Shown here piece after piece: positions 27,662-35,749 of a stretch of 64,000 bases of DNA. The notes under the pieces are model-generated. The model was given only the letters and a program-made list of their open reading frames with translations. It did not search any database and was not told the origin of the DNA. The position numbers and the translations under genes were made by a program. This DNA is from Bog-473 sp963840245 (lineage in GTDB: Bacteria; Actinomycetota; Acidimicrobiia; Acidimicrobiales; RAAP-2). Numbering within the stretch: the stretch's first letter is position 1; each line of letters begins with the position of its first letter. Where the stretch lies: positions 86,374-150,373 of the forward strand of contig CAWIYI010000015.1 of the NCBI GenBank assembly GCA_963840245.1, read 5' to 3'.

Positions 27662-29617
27662 GGCAGTGGTCCGGCGAAGGCGGGACGTCGAGCGCGGGGT
27701 TGCGGTCGAAGAAGCCGAAGGGGATCAGCGTGAACCCGGTGTACTCGACCGGCATCACCGGCCAGTCCTCTGGTCGCGGAATGTGGGTGACGCCGAAGGA
27801 GTGCCACAGCACGATGTCCGTGTCGACGAGCGCTCGGTCCTCGGCCGTCCAGGTCGGGCAGGCCGGCCCCACCGCCGTGCTGGTTCGGGTAGTCGCCGGC
27901 GGCCCGGCGCTCCTCGGCGTCGAAGGGTGTGACCCACAGGTTGTGCGACGCGAAGGCGGCGCGGCGCCCCACGCTGGAGGAGGGATCGGCGAGCAGCGTC
28001 GGCGTGGACCCGGGCAGCAGCTTGTAGGCGGTCGGCTCTCCGACGCCGTTGCTGCAGGAGCGGTTGGCGATGCGCCAGGTGCGACTGCGCGCCGGATCGA
28101 CCTCGCGCCGGGCGGCCAGCTCGCTGCCGAGCAGCGTCGCGGTCGTGCCGAAGGCGTTCCCCCACGGGTTCTCCGGACTGCCCGGCGCACCCGTGCGCAC
28201 GGCGTCCACCTCGTAGACCGCGTTGTCGGGCCCGTCGACCTCCATGTCGAGCCGGACATTGAAGAGGTGCTGGTGGTACGGCGCGGCCAGCCCGGGGGCG
28301 ATCATGCTGGCGTGGTCGCCCGCGTCGCCGTCGGCCACCGCCATGGTGGACATGATCCCGGTCAGCTTCACCTCGAGCTGCATGGTGCCGTCGAGATAGA
28401 AGTACCAGTAGAAGCCGTACTCGTAGTTCCCCACGGTGGCGATGGAGCTGACGACGAGCCGGCGCGACCGGCGGACCTCCGTCCGCCCCGAGACCATGTC
28501 GACGTGCTTCCAGAGGATGCCGTAGTCCTCCTCGTGCAGGCAGATGGCGTTGGGCCGCGTGCGCGGCTTGCCGCGCTCGTCGGCGAAGACGTCGTCGAAG
28601 TACCGGATCTCACCGAGGCAGTCGCAACCGAGTGTGAGCGAGTTGGCCATGCGGCCCAGGCCCCATTCACCGGCGTCGAACGCGCTCTTCCACGAGTGCA
28701 TCGGTCCCGGGTGCCCGTAGGGCACCACCATCTCGCTGACCGAGGCTCGGTACACGACGGGCCGGATCCGGCCACCGTCCTCGTACCCGATCCTCCACAG
28801 CACGAGGCCCTCCAGCGGGTCCATGCCGATCCGCAGCGACCACTTCTGCCAGCGCACGAGATTGCCGTCCACCTCGAAGCTCGGGCCCTCGGGCTGGACG
28901 ATCTCCAACGGCTTGAGGTCCGTGCGCAGGGGCCCGTTGTGCTCGGGGTAGTAGCTGCCCGTGTTTGGGGGGCAGGGGCACCGCCCCGAGGTCGAGCACC
29001 TCGAGCACCTCGCCCCGGCCCATGTCGACGAAGGCCAACAGCCCCTCGAGGGGTCGGGCGTAGCCGTTGTCGTCCTTGGACTCGCGCAGGTAGGCGAGGC
29101 AGCGGGTGATGCGCCGGCCCTCCTCGTGCCCCAGGCCGAACGTGCCGGCCGGCCAGGGGTCGATCTGCACCAGCGACCGGTCGACCACACCGCGCCGGTC
29201 CAGGGCGGCGTTCCATTCCGGGTTCTCGTGCAAGGCCGCGAGGACCAGGATCGACTCCTCCATCTGGAGCGGCGGGCGGACGTCGCGCACCACCTCCCAG
29301 CGGTCCACCTCCCGACGGGTGACCGACACGATGGCCTCCACCACGTCGGCCTCGGGACCTTGCAGCAGCACCAGGCGGAGCCGGCGGTCGACCACCACTT
29401 CTTCACCCGCGTCGACGGCGCGCACCATCTCTTTGGGGGGATCGCACAGGCCGAGGTAGGCGAAGCGCAGGAGCTCGTTCGGCACCGCGGCCAGGCCGCT
29501 GGCGTAGACGACCTCGCGCGCCGCGATGATCTCGTCCCCCTTGAGGGGCGCCAGGGGGTGGGGATCGGAGGTGGCCGGAGCGGCGGCGGGAGCGGGAGAA
29601 GCGGGCGAGGACGACAT
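27654..29617 (-). CDS. Primary-amine oxidase, copper/topaquinone type, frame interrupted twice
   Basis: Merged frames give a copper amine oxidase of about 650 residues that oxidises primary amines to aldehydes with H2O2 and NH3. The topaquinone precursor Tyr is in TVGNYEYGFYW. Copper-site candidates are HQH in PYHQHLFNVRLDM and His in VLWHSFGVTHIPR. N-terminal domains D2/D3 precede (PLAPLKGDEIIAAREVV). The frame changes near 28965 in a G/T run (tttgggggg) and near 27872. No signal peptide is obvious. Its end overlaps the DtxR start by 8 bases. Confidence 0.92.
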
Positions 29618-29668
29618 GTGACGCCGATGTTACGTGGCGTGCGGTCGATCACCCCCTACCATCGGCCC

Positions 29669-30481
29669 ATGGAGGACGCCGGCGCCCGGGCGGCGCAGAG
29701 CGCCCGGGAACTGGCCCGCCGGCTCGGGACCGAGCACCACGACGTGCTCGTGGTCCTGGGCAGCGGCCTCTCCGGGACCGCCGAAGCCCTGGGTGCCGGC
29801 GAGGACCCCGTCCCGCTCGACACGCTGCCCTTCTTCCCGCCCTACACGGCGGGAGGTCACCGGGCCCACGCCTGGTCGATCCCGCAGGAGGGGCGCCGGA
29901 TCCTCGTCCTGGGCGGGCGCTGCCATCTCTACGAGGGCCTCGCGGCCGGCGAGGTGGTCCACCCGCTCCGCACCGGGATCGCGGCCGGCTGTCACACCGT
30001 GATTCTCACCGCCGCCGCCGGCGCCCTCCGCGACGACCTCGTCACCGGCTCCCTCATGGTCGTGGAGGACCACCTCAACCTGACCGGCCGCAGCCCCCTG
30101 GTCGGCCCGGACTTCGTCGACATGACCGACGCCTACGCACCGCGGCTGCGCGACCTCGCCCTGGCGGCACCGGCGCCCGCCGCCGCCGTCTTGGCCACCC
30201 GGCCCGGTGTCTACGCGCAGCTGCCGGGCCCCCAGTTCGAGACGCCGGCCGAGATCCGCATGCTGCGCACCGCCGGCGCCGACGTGGTGGGCATGTCAAT
30301 GGCCCTCGAGACGATCGCCGCCCGCCAGGCCGGTGCGGCCGTGCTGGGGCTGGCCCTGGTCACCAACCCGGCCGCGTCACCCGACACGACGATCGACGTC
30401 GCGGACATCGCCGAGGTGGGCCTGACCGCGGTGCCCGCCGTGGCCGCCGTCGTCCGCCACGTCGTAGGCTCGCTGGCATGA
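29669..30481 (+). CDS. Purine-nucleoside phosphorylase (trimeric type)
   Basis: The 270-residue enzyme splits purine nucleosides with phosphate in salvage. Motifs are LVVLGSGLSG (phosphate loop), GGRCHLYEGL, DHLNLTGRSPLVGPDFVDM, GVYAQLPGPQFETPAEIR, ADVVGMSMALETIAARQ and ALVTNPAA, where the base-contacting Asn of the trimeric class lies. It is divergent from the amine oxidase (51-base gap, probably a shared promoter region). Its stop overlaps the VOC gene start (ATGA). Confidence 0.93.
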   Translation: MEDAGARAAQSARELARRLGTEHHDVLVVLGSGLSGTAEALGAGEDPVPLDTLPFFPPYTAGGHRAHAWSIPQEGRRILVLGGRCHLYEGLAAGEVVHPLRTGIAAGCHTVILTAAAGALRDDLVTGSLMVVEDHLNLTGRSPLVGPDFVDMTDAYAPRLRDLALAAPAPAAAVLATRPGVYAQLPGPQFETPAEIRMLRTAGADVVGMSMALETIAARQAGAAVLGLALVTNPAASPDTTIDVADIAEVGLTAVPAVAAVVRHVVGSLA

Positions 30482-30849
30482 CCGATCCCGTGGCGCCGAC
30501 CGGCGTCGACCATGTCGCCATCAACGTCGCCGACGTTCCCGGCGGCATTGTCTTCTACACCGAGAAGATCGGCCTGGTGCAGAACTTCACCCGCCCCGAC
30601 TTCGGCTTTGCCGGGGCCTGGCTGGACACGGCCAACGGGCAGCAGATCCACCTGATCGAGGCGGCGGTGCCCGACAACGTCGGCCAGCACTTCGCCCTCG
30701 CCTTCGACGACCTGGGTGCCGCCGTCGCCGAGCTGCGGTCGCGCGGCCTGAAGGTGAGCGACCCGGTGGACGTGGGGACGACCGGCCGCCGGCAGGCGTT
30801 CACCGCCGACCCCTGGGGCAACGGGATCGAGCTCCACCAGCGCGCGTGA
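30478..30849 (+). CDS. VOC-family (glyoxalase/dioxygenase fold) protein
   Basis: The 123-residue single VOC module has GVDHVAINVADVPGGIVFYTEKIGL, QQIHLIE, HFALAFDDLGAAVAELRSRG and DPWGNGIELHQ. His and Glu at the usual metal positions are present (DHVAI, QIHLIE, GIELHQ). It could be a lactoylglutathione-lyase-like or methylmalonyl-CoA-epimerase-like enzyme; the reaction is unknown. It is coupled to PNP and converges on rpmA. Confidence 0.85.
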   Translation: MTDPVAPTGVDHVAINVADVPGGIVFYTEKIGLVQNFTRPDFGFAGAWLDTANGQQIHLIEAAVPDNVGQHFALAFDDLGAAVAELRSRGLKVSDPVDVGTTGRRQAFTADPWGNGIELHQRA

Positions 30850-30869
30850 AGCCCGGCGCGCCGAGCCGG

Positions 30870-31122
30870 TCCAGCCGGTGAGGACGCTGACGTGCTTGCG
30901 GCCGCGGCGCTCGCCGAACTTCACGACACCGTCCGCGGTGGCGAAGAGCGTGTCGTCGCCGCCACGCCCCACGTTCACGCCGGGGTAGACCTTCGTCCCC
31001 CGCTGGCGCACCAGGATGGAGCCGGCGGTGACCGCCGCACCGTCGAACCGCTTCACGCCGAGGCGCTGTGCCGCCGAGTCGCGGCCGTTGCGGGTCGACC
31101 CGCCACCCTTCGTCTTGGACAT
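30870..31122 (-). CDS. rpmA: 50S ribosomal protein L27, stop codon apparently lost to a one-base insertion
   Basis: The start MSKTKGGGSTRNGRDSAAQRLGVKRF and GSILVRQRGTKVYPGVNVGRGGDDTLFATADG are plain L27. L27 normally ends soon after the KHVSVL stretch. Here the frame stays open to 30211 through the antisense of the VOC gene. Removing one G from ggctggacc (30870-30873) gives a TGA at the expected place, so I end the gene there. L27 reaches toward the peptidyl-transferase centre. It follows rplU by 16 bases. Confidence 0.9.
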
Positions 31123-31138
31123 GTCGGACTCCTCGGAC

Positions 31139-31453
31139 TTACCCGGCCGCCGTGATGGCGGTGATCTCCAGCGTGGCGTAGTGCTGGCGGTGGCCCCACC
31201 GGCGACGCTGGTTCGATTTGTTCTTGTAGGTCATGGCGTTGATCTTCGGGCCCATTTCCGAGCCCACGACCTTGGCCGTGACCGAGGCGCCGGCCAGCTG
31301 GGCCGGGGTGGCCAGCACGGTGGAGCCGTCGACCACCAGCACGGGCTCGAGGGACACCTCGGCACCGACCGGCCGGCCCAGCAACTCCACGCGGACGCGC
31401 TGGCCCTCGGCCACGCGCTCCTGCTTCCCTCCGGACCTGATGACGGCATACAT
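31139..31453 (-). CDS. rplU: 50S ribosomal protein L21
   Basis: The 104-residue product has the complete L21 pattern: MYAVIRSGGKQERVAEGQRV, LVVDGSTVLATPAQLAGASV and MTYKNKSNQRRRWGHRQHY. It is part of rne-rplU-rpmA, a common operon in actinobacteria and clostridia; the upstream rne stop is 12 bases away. The frame is intact. Confidence 0.97.
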   Translation of the reverse strand: MYAVIRSGGKQERVAEGQRVRVELLGRPVGAEVSLEPVLVVDGSTVLATPAQLAGASVTAKVVGSEMGPKINAMTYKNKSNQRRRWGHRQHYATLEITAITAAG

Positions 31454-31465
31454 AAGGGCGAGATC

Positions 31466-33052
31466 CTAGCGCAGGACCGAGTCGTCCAGGGTCACGCCCC
31501 GGCCACCGCAGACGGCGCATTCGGTCGACAGGGTCTCGAGCAGGCCCTCGGAGACCCGCTTGCGCGTCATCTCGACCAGCCCCAGCTCGGAGATGTCGAA
31601 GACCTGGGTCCGGGTCTTGTCCCGGGCCAGTGCGTTGCGCAGGGCGGACGCCACCTTGTCACGGTTCTCCCGTATCTCCATGTCGATGAAGTCGATGACG
31701 ATGATGCCCCCGATGTCACGCAGCCTGAGCTGGCGGGCCACCTCCTCGGCCGCCTCGAGGTTGTTGCGGAAGACGGTCTCCTCCAGATTGGTCTTGCCCA
31801 CGTTCTTCCCCGTGTTCACGTCGATCACGGTCAGCGCCTCGGTCCGCTCGATGATCAGCGAGCCCCCGGAGGGCAGCCAGACCTTCCGGTCGAGCGCCTT
31901 GTGGAGCTGCTCGTGCACGTGGTAGCGCTCGAACATGGGCAGGCCCTCGACTTCGGGGTCGTAGTACTCGACCCGGTCGGAGAGCTCGGGACTGACCGCC
32001 TGCACGTAGTCGCGCACCTGCTCGAAGAGCGCCAGGTCGTCGATGACGACGCCCCGGTACTCGGGGTTCAACTCCTCGCGCAGGATGCGCACGGACAGCT
32101 CCGGCTCCCGGTAGAGGAGGCCGGGAGCGTCGGACTTCTTGGCCTCGGCCTCGATCGTGTTCCACTGCTCGAGCAGAGACGTGACGTCGCGCTGGAGCTC
32201 CTCGGCCGAGACGCCCTCGGCCGCCGTGCGCACGATCATCCCGTGGCCGGACGGCTTCACCTCGTCGATGATGCGCCGCAGGCGGCGGCGCTCGGTGTCG
32301 CCCAGGCGCTTGGAGATGCCGAAGGCGCTCGAGTTGGGCACGAGCACCGCGAAGCGCCCGGGGAGGGAGACCTCCTGGGTCAGGCGGGCGCCCTTGGCCC
32401 CGATGGGGTTCTTGGTGACCTGGCACAAGATGGTCTGGCCGGCCTTGAGGACGTCCTCGATCCGGGGCTGCTGGGACGCCCCGCCCTCGATGTCCTCCCG
32501 GTCGTAGCGCACGTCGCCCCGGTAGAGGACGGCGTTCTTGGGGATGCCGATGTCGATGAAGGCCGCCTCCATACCGGGCAGGACGTTCTGGACCCGCCCC
32601 CGGTAGACGTTGCCGTCGATCTGGTTGGTGTCGTCGGCCGACCGGGAGACGTAGTGCTCGACCAGGGAGCGCCCTTCGAGCACGGCGATCTGGGTCATGT
32701 CCGGCCGCACGTGGACACAGACCAGGTAGCGGCCCACCTGCCTGGACTTGCGATCACGGCCCGTCCGGCGCCGGCTGCGGGTCCGCTTGCCCGCACCGTC
32801 GTCCGAGGGGTCGGGGGACTCGGCCACGCGGGTTCCGACCTCCTTCGGCGCGGTGGCCTCGGGTCGGGTGATCGGCACCACGGGTTCCGCCGTCTTCGCC
32901 GCGGGCGGCACGGGCGGCGCGGGCCGGGTGTCCCCGATCTTGGGCTTTCGTGCGGGCGCGGCTCGCGGCCCAGCAGGGGGGCTAGTGCCGCTGCCCCCCG
33001 GTGGCTCCGGGGGGTGACCCTCCGGGCTCTGGCTGATTTCCGTCTCGGACAT
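31466..33052 (-). CDS. rne: Ribonuclease E/G family endoribonuclease
   Basis: The 528-residue enzyme cleaves single-stranded RNA in mRNA decay and rRNA maturation. Residues 1-105 are a Pro/Ala-rich, then Arg-rich, disordered tail. The S1 RNA-binding region has IDGNVYRGRVQNVLPGMEAAFIDIG-like sequence. Catalytic Asp residues lie in VIDVNTGKNVG (about 412) and VIDFIDMEIREN (about 454). A Zn-link CAVC is at 512-515. Disorder at the N-terminus rather than the C-terminus is typical of actinobacteria. Its start overlaps the end of the preceding DUF2344 gene by about 70 bases. Confidence 0.95.
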   Translation of the reverse strand: MSETEISQSPEGHPPEPPGGSGTSPPAGPRAAPARKPKIGDTRPAPPVPPAAKTAEPVVPITRPEATAPKEVGTRVAESPDPSDDGAGKRTRSRRRTGRDRKSRQVGRYLVCVHVRPDMTQIAVLEGRSLVEHYVSRSADDTNQIDGNVYRGRVQNVLPGMEAAFIDIGIPKNAVLYRGDVRYDREDIEGGASQQPRIEDVLKAGQTILCQVTKNPIGAKGARLTQEVSLPGRFAVLVPNSSAFGISKRLGDTERRRLRRIIDEVKPSGHGMIVRTAAEGVSAEELQRDVTSLLEQWNTIEAEAKKSDAPGLLYREPELSVRILREELNPEYRGVVIDDLALFEQVRDYVQAVSPELSDRVEYYDPEVEGLPMFERYHVHEQLHKALDRKVWLPSGGSLIIERTEALTVIDVNTGKNVGKTNLEETVFRNNLEAAEEVARQLRLRDIGGIIVIDFIDMEIRENRDKVASALRNALARDKTRTQVFDISELGLVEMTRKRVSEGLLETLSTECAVCGGRGVTLDDSVLR

Positions 33053-33791
33053 GAGGGAAAGCCCTCCTCGCGTGCTGTGTCGCGCTCGCGTCGGTCCCGG
33101 GCCCGCTCACCACGAGCGGCTCGAACCGTGCGCCATCGCGTTCGATCCATTGATGCGTTCGACAGGCCCTTCCGGCCACCGCAGGGGTGCCCAGGGCCGC
33201 TACGAGGTCACCGGGGCGGACACCACGCGGGTGCGTGGCCAATTCCGCCCGGAGGTGACCGTTTTGGCTGGTCACGGACAATGCCCGGATGGCCGGCCGG
33301 ATGTCGTCTTCGGCTTGACGACCCTTCCGTTCCCGCCTGACGGTCAGCCTGGGAGCAGCGAGCACCTTCTCCACCCGCTCCTGCAGCTCCTCATCCCGCA
33401 CGCCGAGCACCTCCAGCTCCCAATCGCACGATGCTACCTCCTGCTGGAGCGAACCCTCCGCTTCTCCGACAAGGGCCGCCGCCTCGACGGCGATCCCCTC
33501 GGGCAGCAATGCGCTCAGGGCGACGGGCAGATCGGCCACGGGGATCTCCCCGGGCCCGGCGGGCTCCAGGCGGAGGTCGAGGTACTCGCCGCGTGACTCA
33601 CACCCGGTCGGCAGCGCCAGGCCGAAGCTGACGAGGGGGTGGGGCACGAACCCCTGTGAGTAGGCCAGGGGCAGCCGGCTGCGGCGCAACGCCCGCTCCC
33701 ACAGGCGGGCCACGTCCCGGTGGCTCGTGAAGCGGACCTTCCCCGACTTCGTGAAGCGCAGGCGGAGCCGCCGCTGGTCCTCAGGAGACAC
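32982..33791 (-). CDS. TIGR03936/DUF2344 radical-SAM-linked protein
   Basis: The 269-residue product is read from GTG at 33791, overlapping the radical SAM gene end by 11 bases. The family pattern is clear: RLRFTKSGKVRFTSHRDVARLWERALRR, LPLAYSQGFVPHPLVSFGLALP and ESRGEYLDLRLE. These proteins always accompany, or are fused to, TIGR03960 radical SAM proteins. Proposed roles in RNA or sulfur modification are unproven. The last 25 residues read antisense-free sequence into rne and look low in complexity. Confidence 0.87.
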   Translation of the reverse strand: MSPEDQRRLRLRFTKSGKVRFTSHRDVARLWERALRRSRLPLAYSQGFVPHPLVSFGLALPTGCESRGEYLDLRLEPAGPGEIPVADLPVALSALLPEGIAVEAAALVGEAEGSLQQEVASCDWELEVLGVRDEELQERVEKVLAAPRLTVRRERKGRQAEDDIRPAIRALSVTSQNGHLRAELATHPRGVRPGDLVAALGTPAVAGRACRTHQWIERDGARFEPLVVSGPGTDASATQHARRAFPHVRDGNQPEPGGSPPGATGGQRH

Positions 33792-35727
33792 GGCTGACCA
33801 GGCGGACCGGGATCCGGTCTCCCACGCTGAGGTCCTGGCCGGTGCCCTGGCTCCCTCCGGCCGGCGGGAGGGGCGACGCCACGACGTGCTCCAACCCGAC
33901 GCCGGTGCAGGCACCGCAGTCGTAGCACGGGGTCCAGCGGCAGTCCTCCACGGCGACCCGGGCCAGGGCGTCCTGCCAGTCACCCCAGAGGAAGTCCCGG
34001 TGCAGCCCCGCCGAGATGTGGTCCCAGGGGAGCGCCTCGTCGCCGTCGCGGTCGCGGTGGCACACCTCGTCGAAGCTCAGCCCCTCGGCGGCCAGCGCGG
34101 CCTCCCAGAGCGACAGGTCGAAGCGCTCGGACCACTCCTGGAACGTCCCGCCGGCCCGCCAGACCCGCTCGATCACCGCGCCCATGCGCCGGTCGCCCCG
34201 GCTGGCCAGCCCCTCGGCGACCGAGGCGGCGGGCTCGTGCCAGCGGATGGTCAGGCCGCGCGTACGCCGGGCCTCGTTCCGCAGCAGGGCCACCTTGCGC
34301 TCGAGCTCGGCCACGGTGTCCTGGCCGAACCACTGGAACGGCGTGTGGGGCTTGGGCACGAAGCCACCCACCGAGGCGACCACCGTCACCCCTTTGTGGT
34401 ACTTCCGGCCGATTTCGACGCAGCGCGCCCCCAGCTGGGCGATGCCGAGCACGTCCTCGTCGAGCTCGGTCGGCAGCCCGATGAGGAAGTAGAGCTTGAC
34501 CCGCCGCCACCCCTGGCTGAAGGCCGCATCGACGGCGCTGTAGAGATCCTCCTCGGTGATCAGCTTGTTGATCACCGTGCGCATCCGCCACGTGCCACCC
34601 TCGGGGGCGAACGTGAGGCCGGTGCGGCGCACCTTCTGGATCTCCGCCGCCGTGCCCACGGTGAAGGCGTCCACCCGCAACGACGGCAGGCTGACCGAAA
34701 CCCGCCCTCCGTGCTCGGGATCGTCGACGATGTCGCGCACGGTGTCCTCGATACCGGAGAAATCCGCTGACGACAGCGACGTCAGTGCCACCTCGTCGTG
34801 CCCGCTCCACTCGAGCCCGCGCTGCACCATCGCGCGCACCTGGGCGGCCGGCCGCTCGCGGACCGGCCGGGTGATCATGCCCGCCTGGCAGAAGCGGCAC
34901 CCACGCGTGCAGCCGCGGAACACCTCGACGTTGAGGCGATCGTGGACCACCTCGGTCAGCGGCACGAGGGGCCGGGCGGGATAGGGCCAGTCGGCCAGGT
35001 CGCTCACCGTGCGCTTGTTCACCTCGGCGGGCACTCCGGGAGCGGTGGGGAGCGTGGACACCAGCCGGCCGTCCTCGTAGGACGCGCTGTAGAGGGCCGG
35101 CACGTACACGCCCTCGAGCTCGGACAGCGCGAGCCGCAGCTCGGCCCGGTCACGTGCACCGGATGGCGACGCCGCGAGCCACCCCGCCATCACGTCGTTG
35201 ATCTCGCCCACCACCTCCTCGCCGTCGCCGAGGACGAAGACGTCGACGAAGTCCGCCAGCGGCTCGGGGTTGTAGACGCAATGGCCGCCCGCGACGACGA
35301 GCGCGTCGTCCCCGCCGCGGTCGGCCGCGTGCAGGGGGAGGCCGGCCAGGTCGAGCAGGTTGAGGACATTGGTGTACACGAGCTCGGCCGAGAGGTTGAA
35401 GGCCAGGACGTCGAAGGCCGCGGCCGGCAGGTGCTGCTCCACGCTGAAGAGGGGAACGCCCGCCGCCCGCATGGCCGCCTCCATGTCGACCCAGGGGGCG
35501 TAGGCGCGCTCGGCCAGCGCGTCGGGACGCTCGTTGAGGATCTCGTAGAGGATCTGGAGGCCCTGGTTGGGCAGCCCGATCTCGTAGGTGTCCGGATAGA
35601 GCAACAGCCACGCCACGGTGCCGGGCCCGTGCTCGGGGTAGACCGAGCCCTGTTCACCCCCGATGTAGCGCGCCGGCTTGGACACCGTGGGCAGGATGCG
35701 CTCGATCTGCGGCCAGAGTGTCTCCAT
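33781..35727 (-). CDS. TIGR03960-family B12-binding-like radical SAM protein
   Basis: The product has about 648 residues. The N-terminal Rossmann region resembles a B12-binding domain (VAWLLLYPDTYEIGLPNQGLQ, VLAFNLSAELVYTNVLN). The radical SAM core carries CTRGCRFCQAGM, the CxxxCxxC iron-sulfur ligand set, then TFAPEGGTWRMRTVINK and LYFLIGLPTE. The C-terminus has another Cys cluster (CRWTPCYDCGACTG). I chose ATG at 35727, just after mrdA; a start at 35793 would overlap mrdA. It pairs with the DUF2344 gene. The chemistry is unknown. Confidence 0.9.
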   Translation of the reverse strand: METLWPQIERILPTVSKPARYIGGEQGSVYPEHGPGTVAWLLLYPDTYEIGLPNQGLQILYEILNERPDALAERAYAPWVDMEAAMRAAGVPLFSVEQHLPAAAFDVLAFNLSAELVYTNVLNLLDLAGLPLHAADRGGDDALVVAGGHCVYNPEPLADFVDVFVLGDGEEVVGEINDVMAGWLAASPSGARDRAELRLALSELEGVYVPALYSASYEDGRLVSTLPTAPGVPAEVNKRTVSDLADWPYPARPLVPLTEVVHDRLNVEVFRGCTRGCRFCQAGMITRPVRERPAAQVRAMVQRGLEWSGHDEVALTSLSSADFSGIEDTVRDIVDDPEHGGRVSVSLPSLRVDAFTVGTAAEIQKVRRTGLTFAPEGGTWRMRTVINKLITEEDLYSAVDAAFSQGWRRVKLYFLIGLPTELDEDVLGIAQLGARCVEIGRKYHKGVTVVASVGGFVPKPHTPFQWFGQDTVAELERKVALLRNEARRTRGLTIRWHEPAASVAEGLASRGDRRMGAVIERVWRAGGTFQEWSERFDLSLWEAALAAEGLSFDEVCHRDRDGDEALPWDHISAGLHRDFLWGDWQDALARVAVEDCRWTPCYDCGACTGVGLEHVVASPLPPAGGSQGTGQDLSVGDRIPVRLVSRVS

Positions 35728-35749
35728 CTCCGTCAACCCTACGGGACGC

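Noticed and set aside
31016..33340. 774-residue plus-strand open frame
   Set aside because: It lies opposite rplU and rne, both certain genes, and shows only shadow composition.
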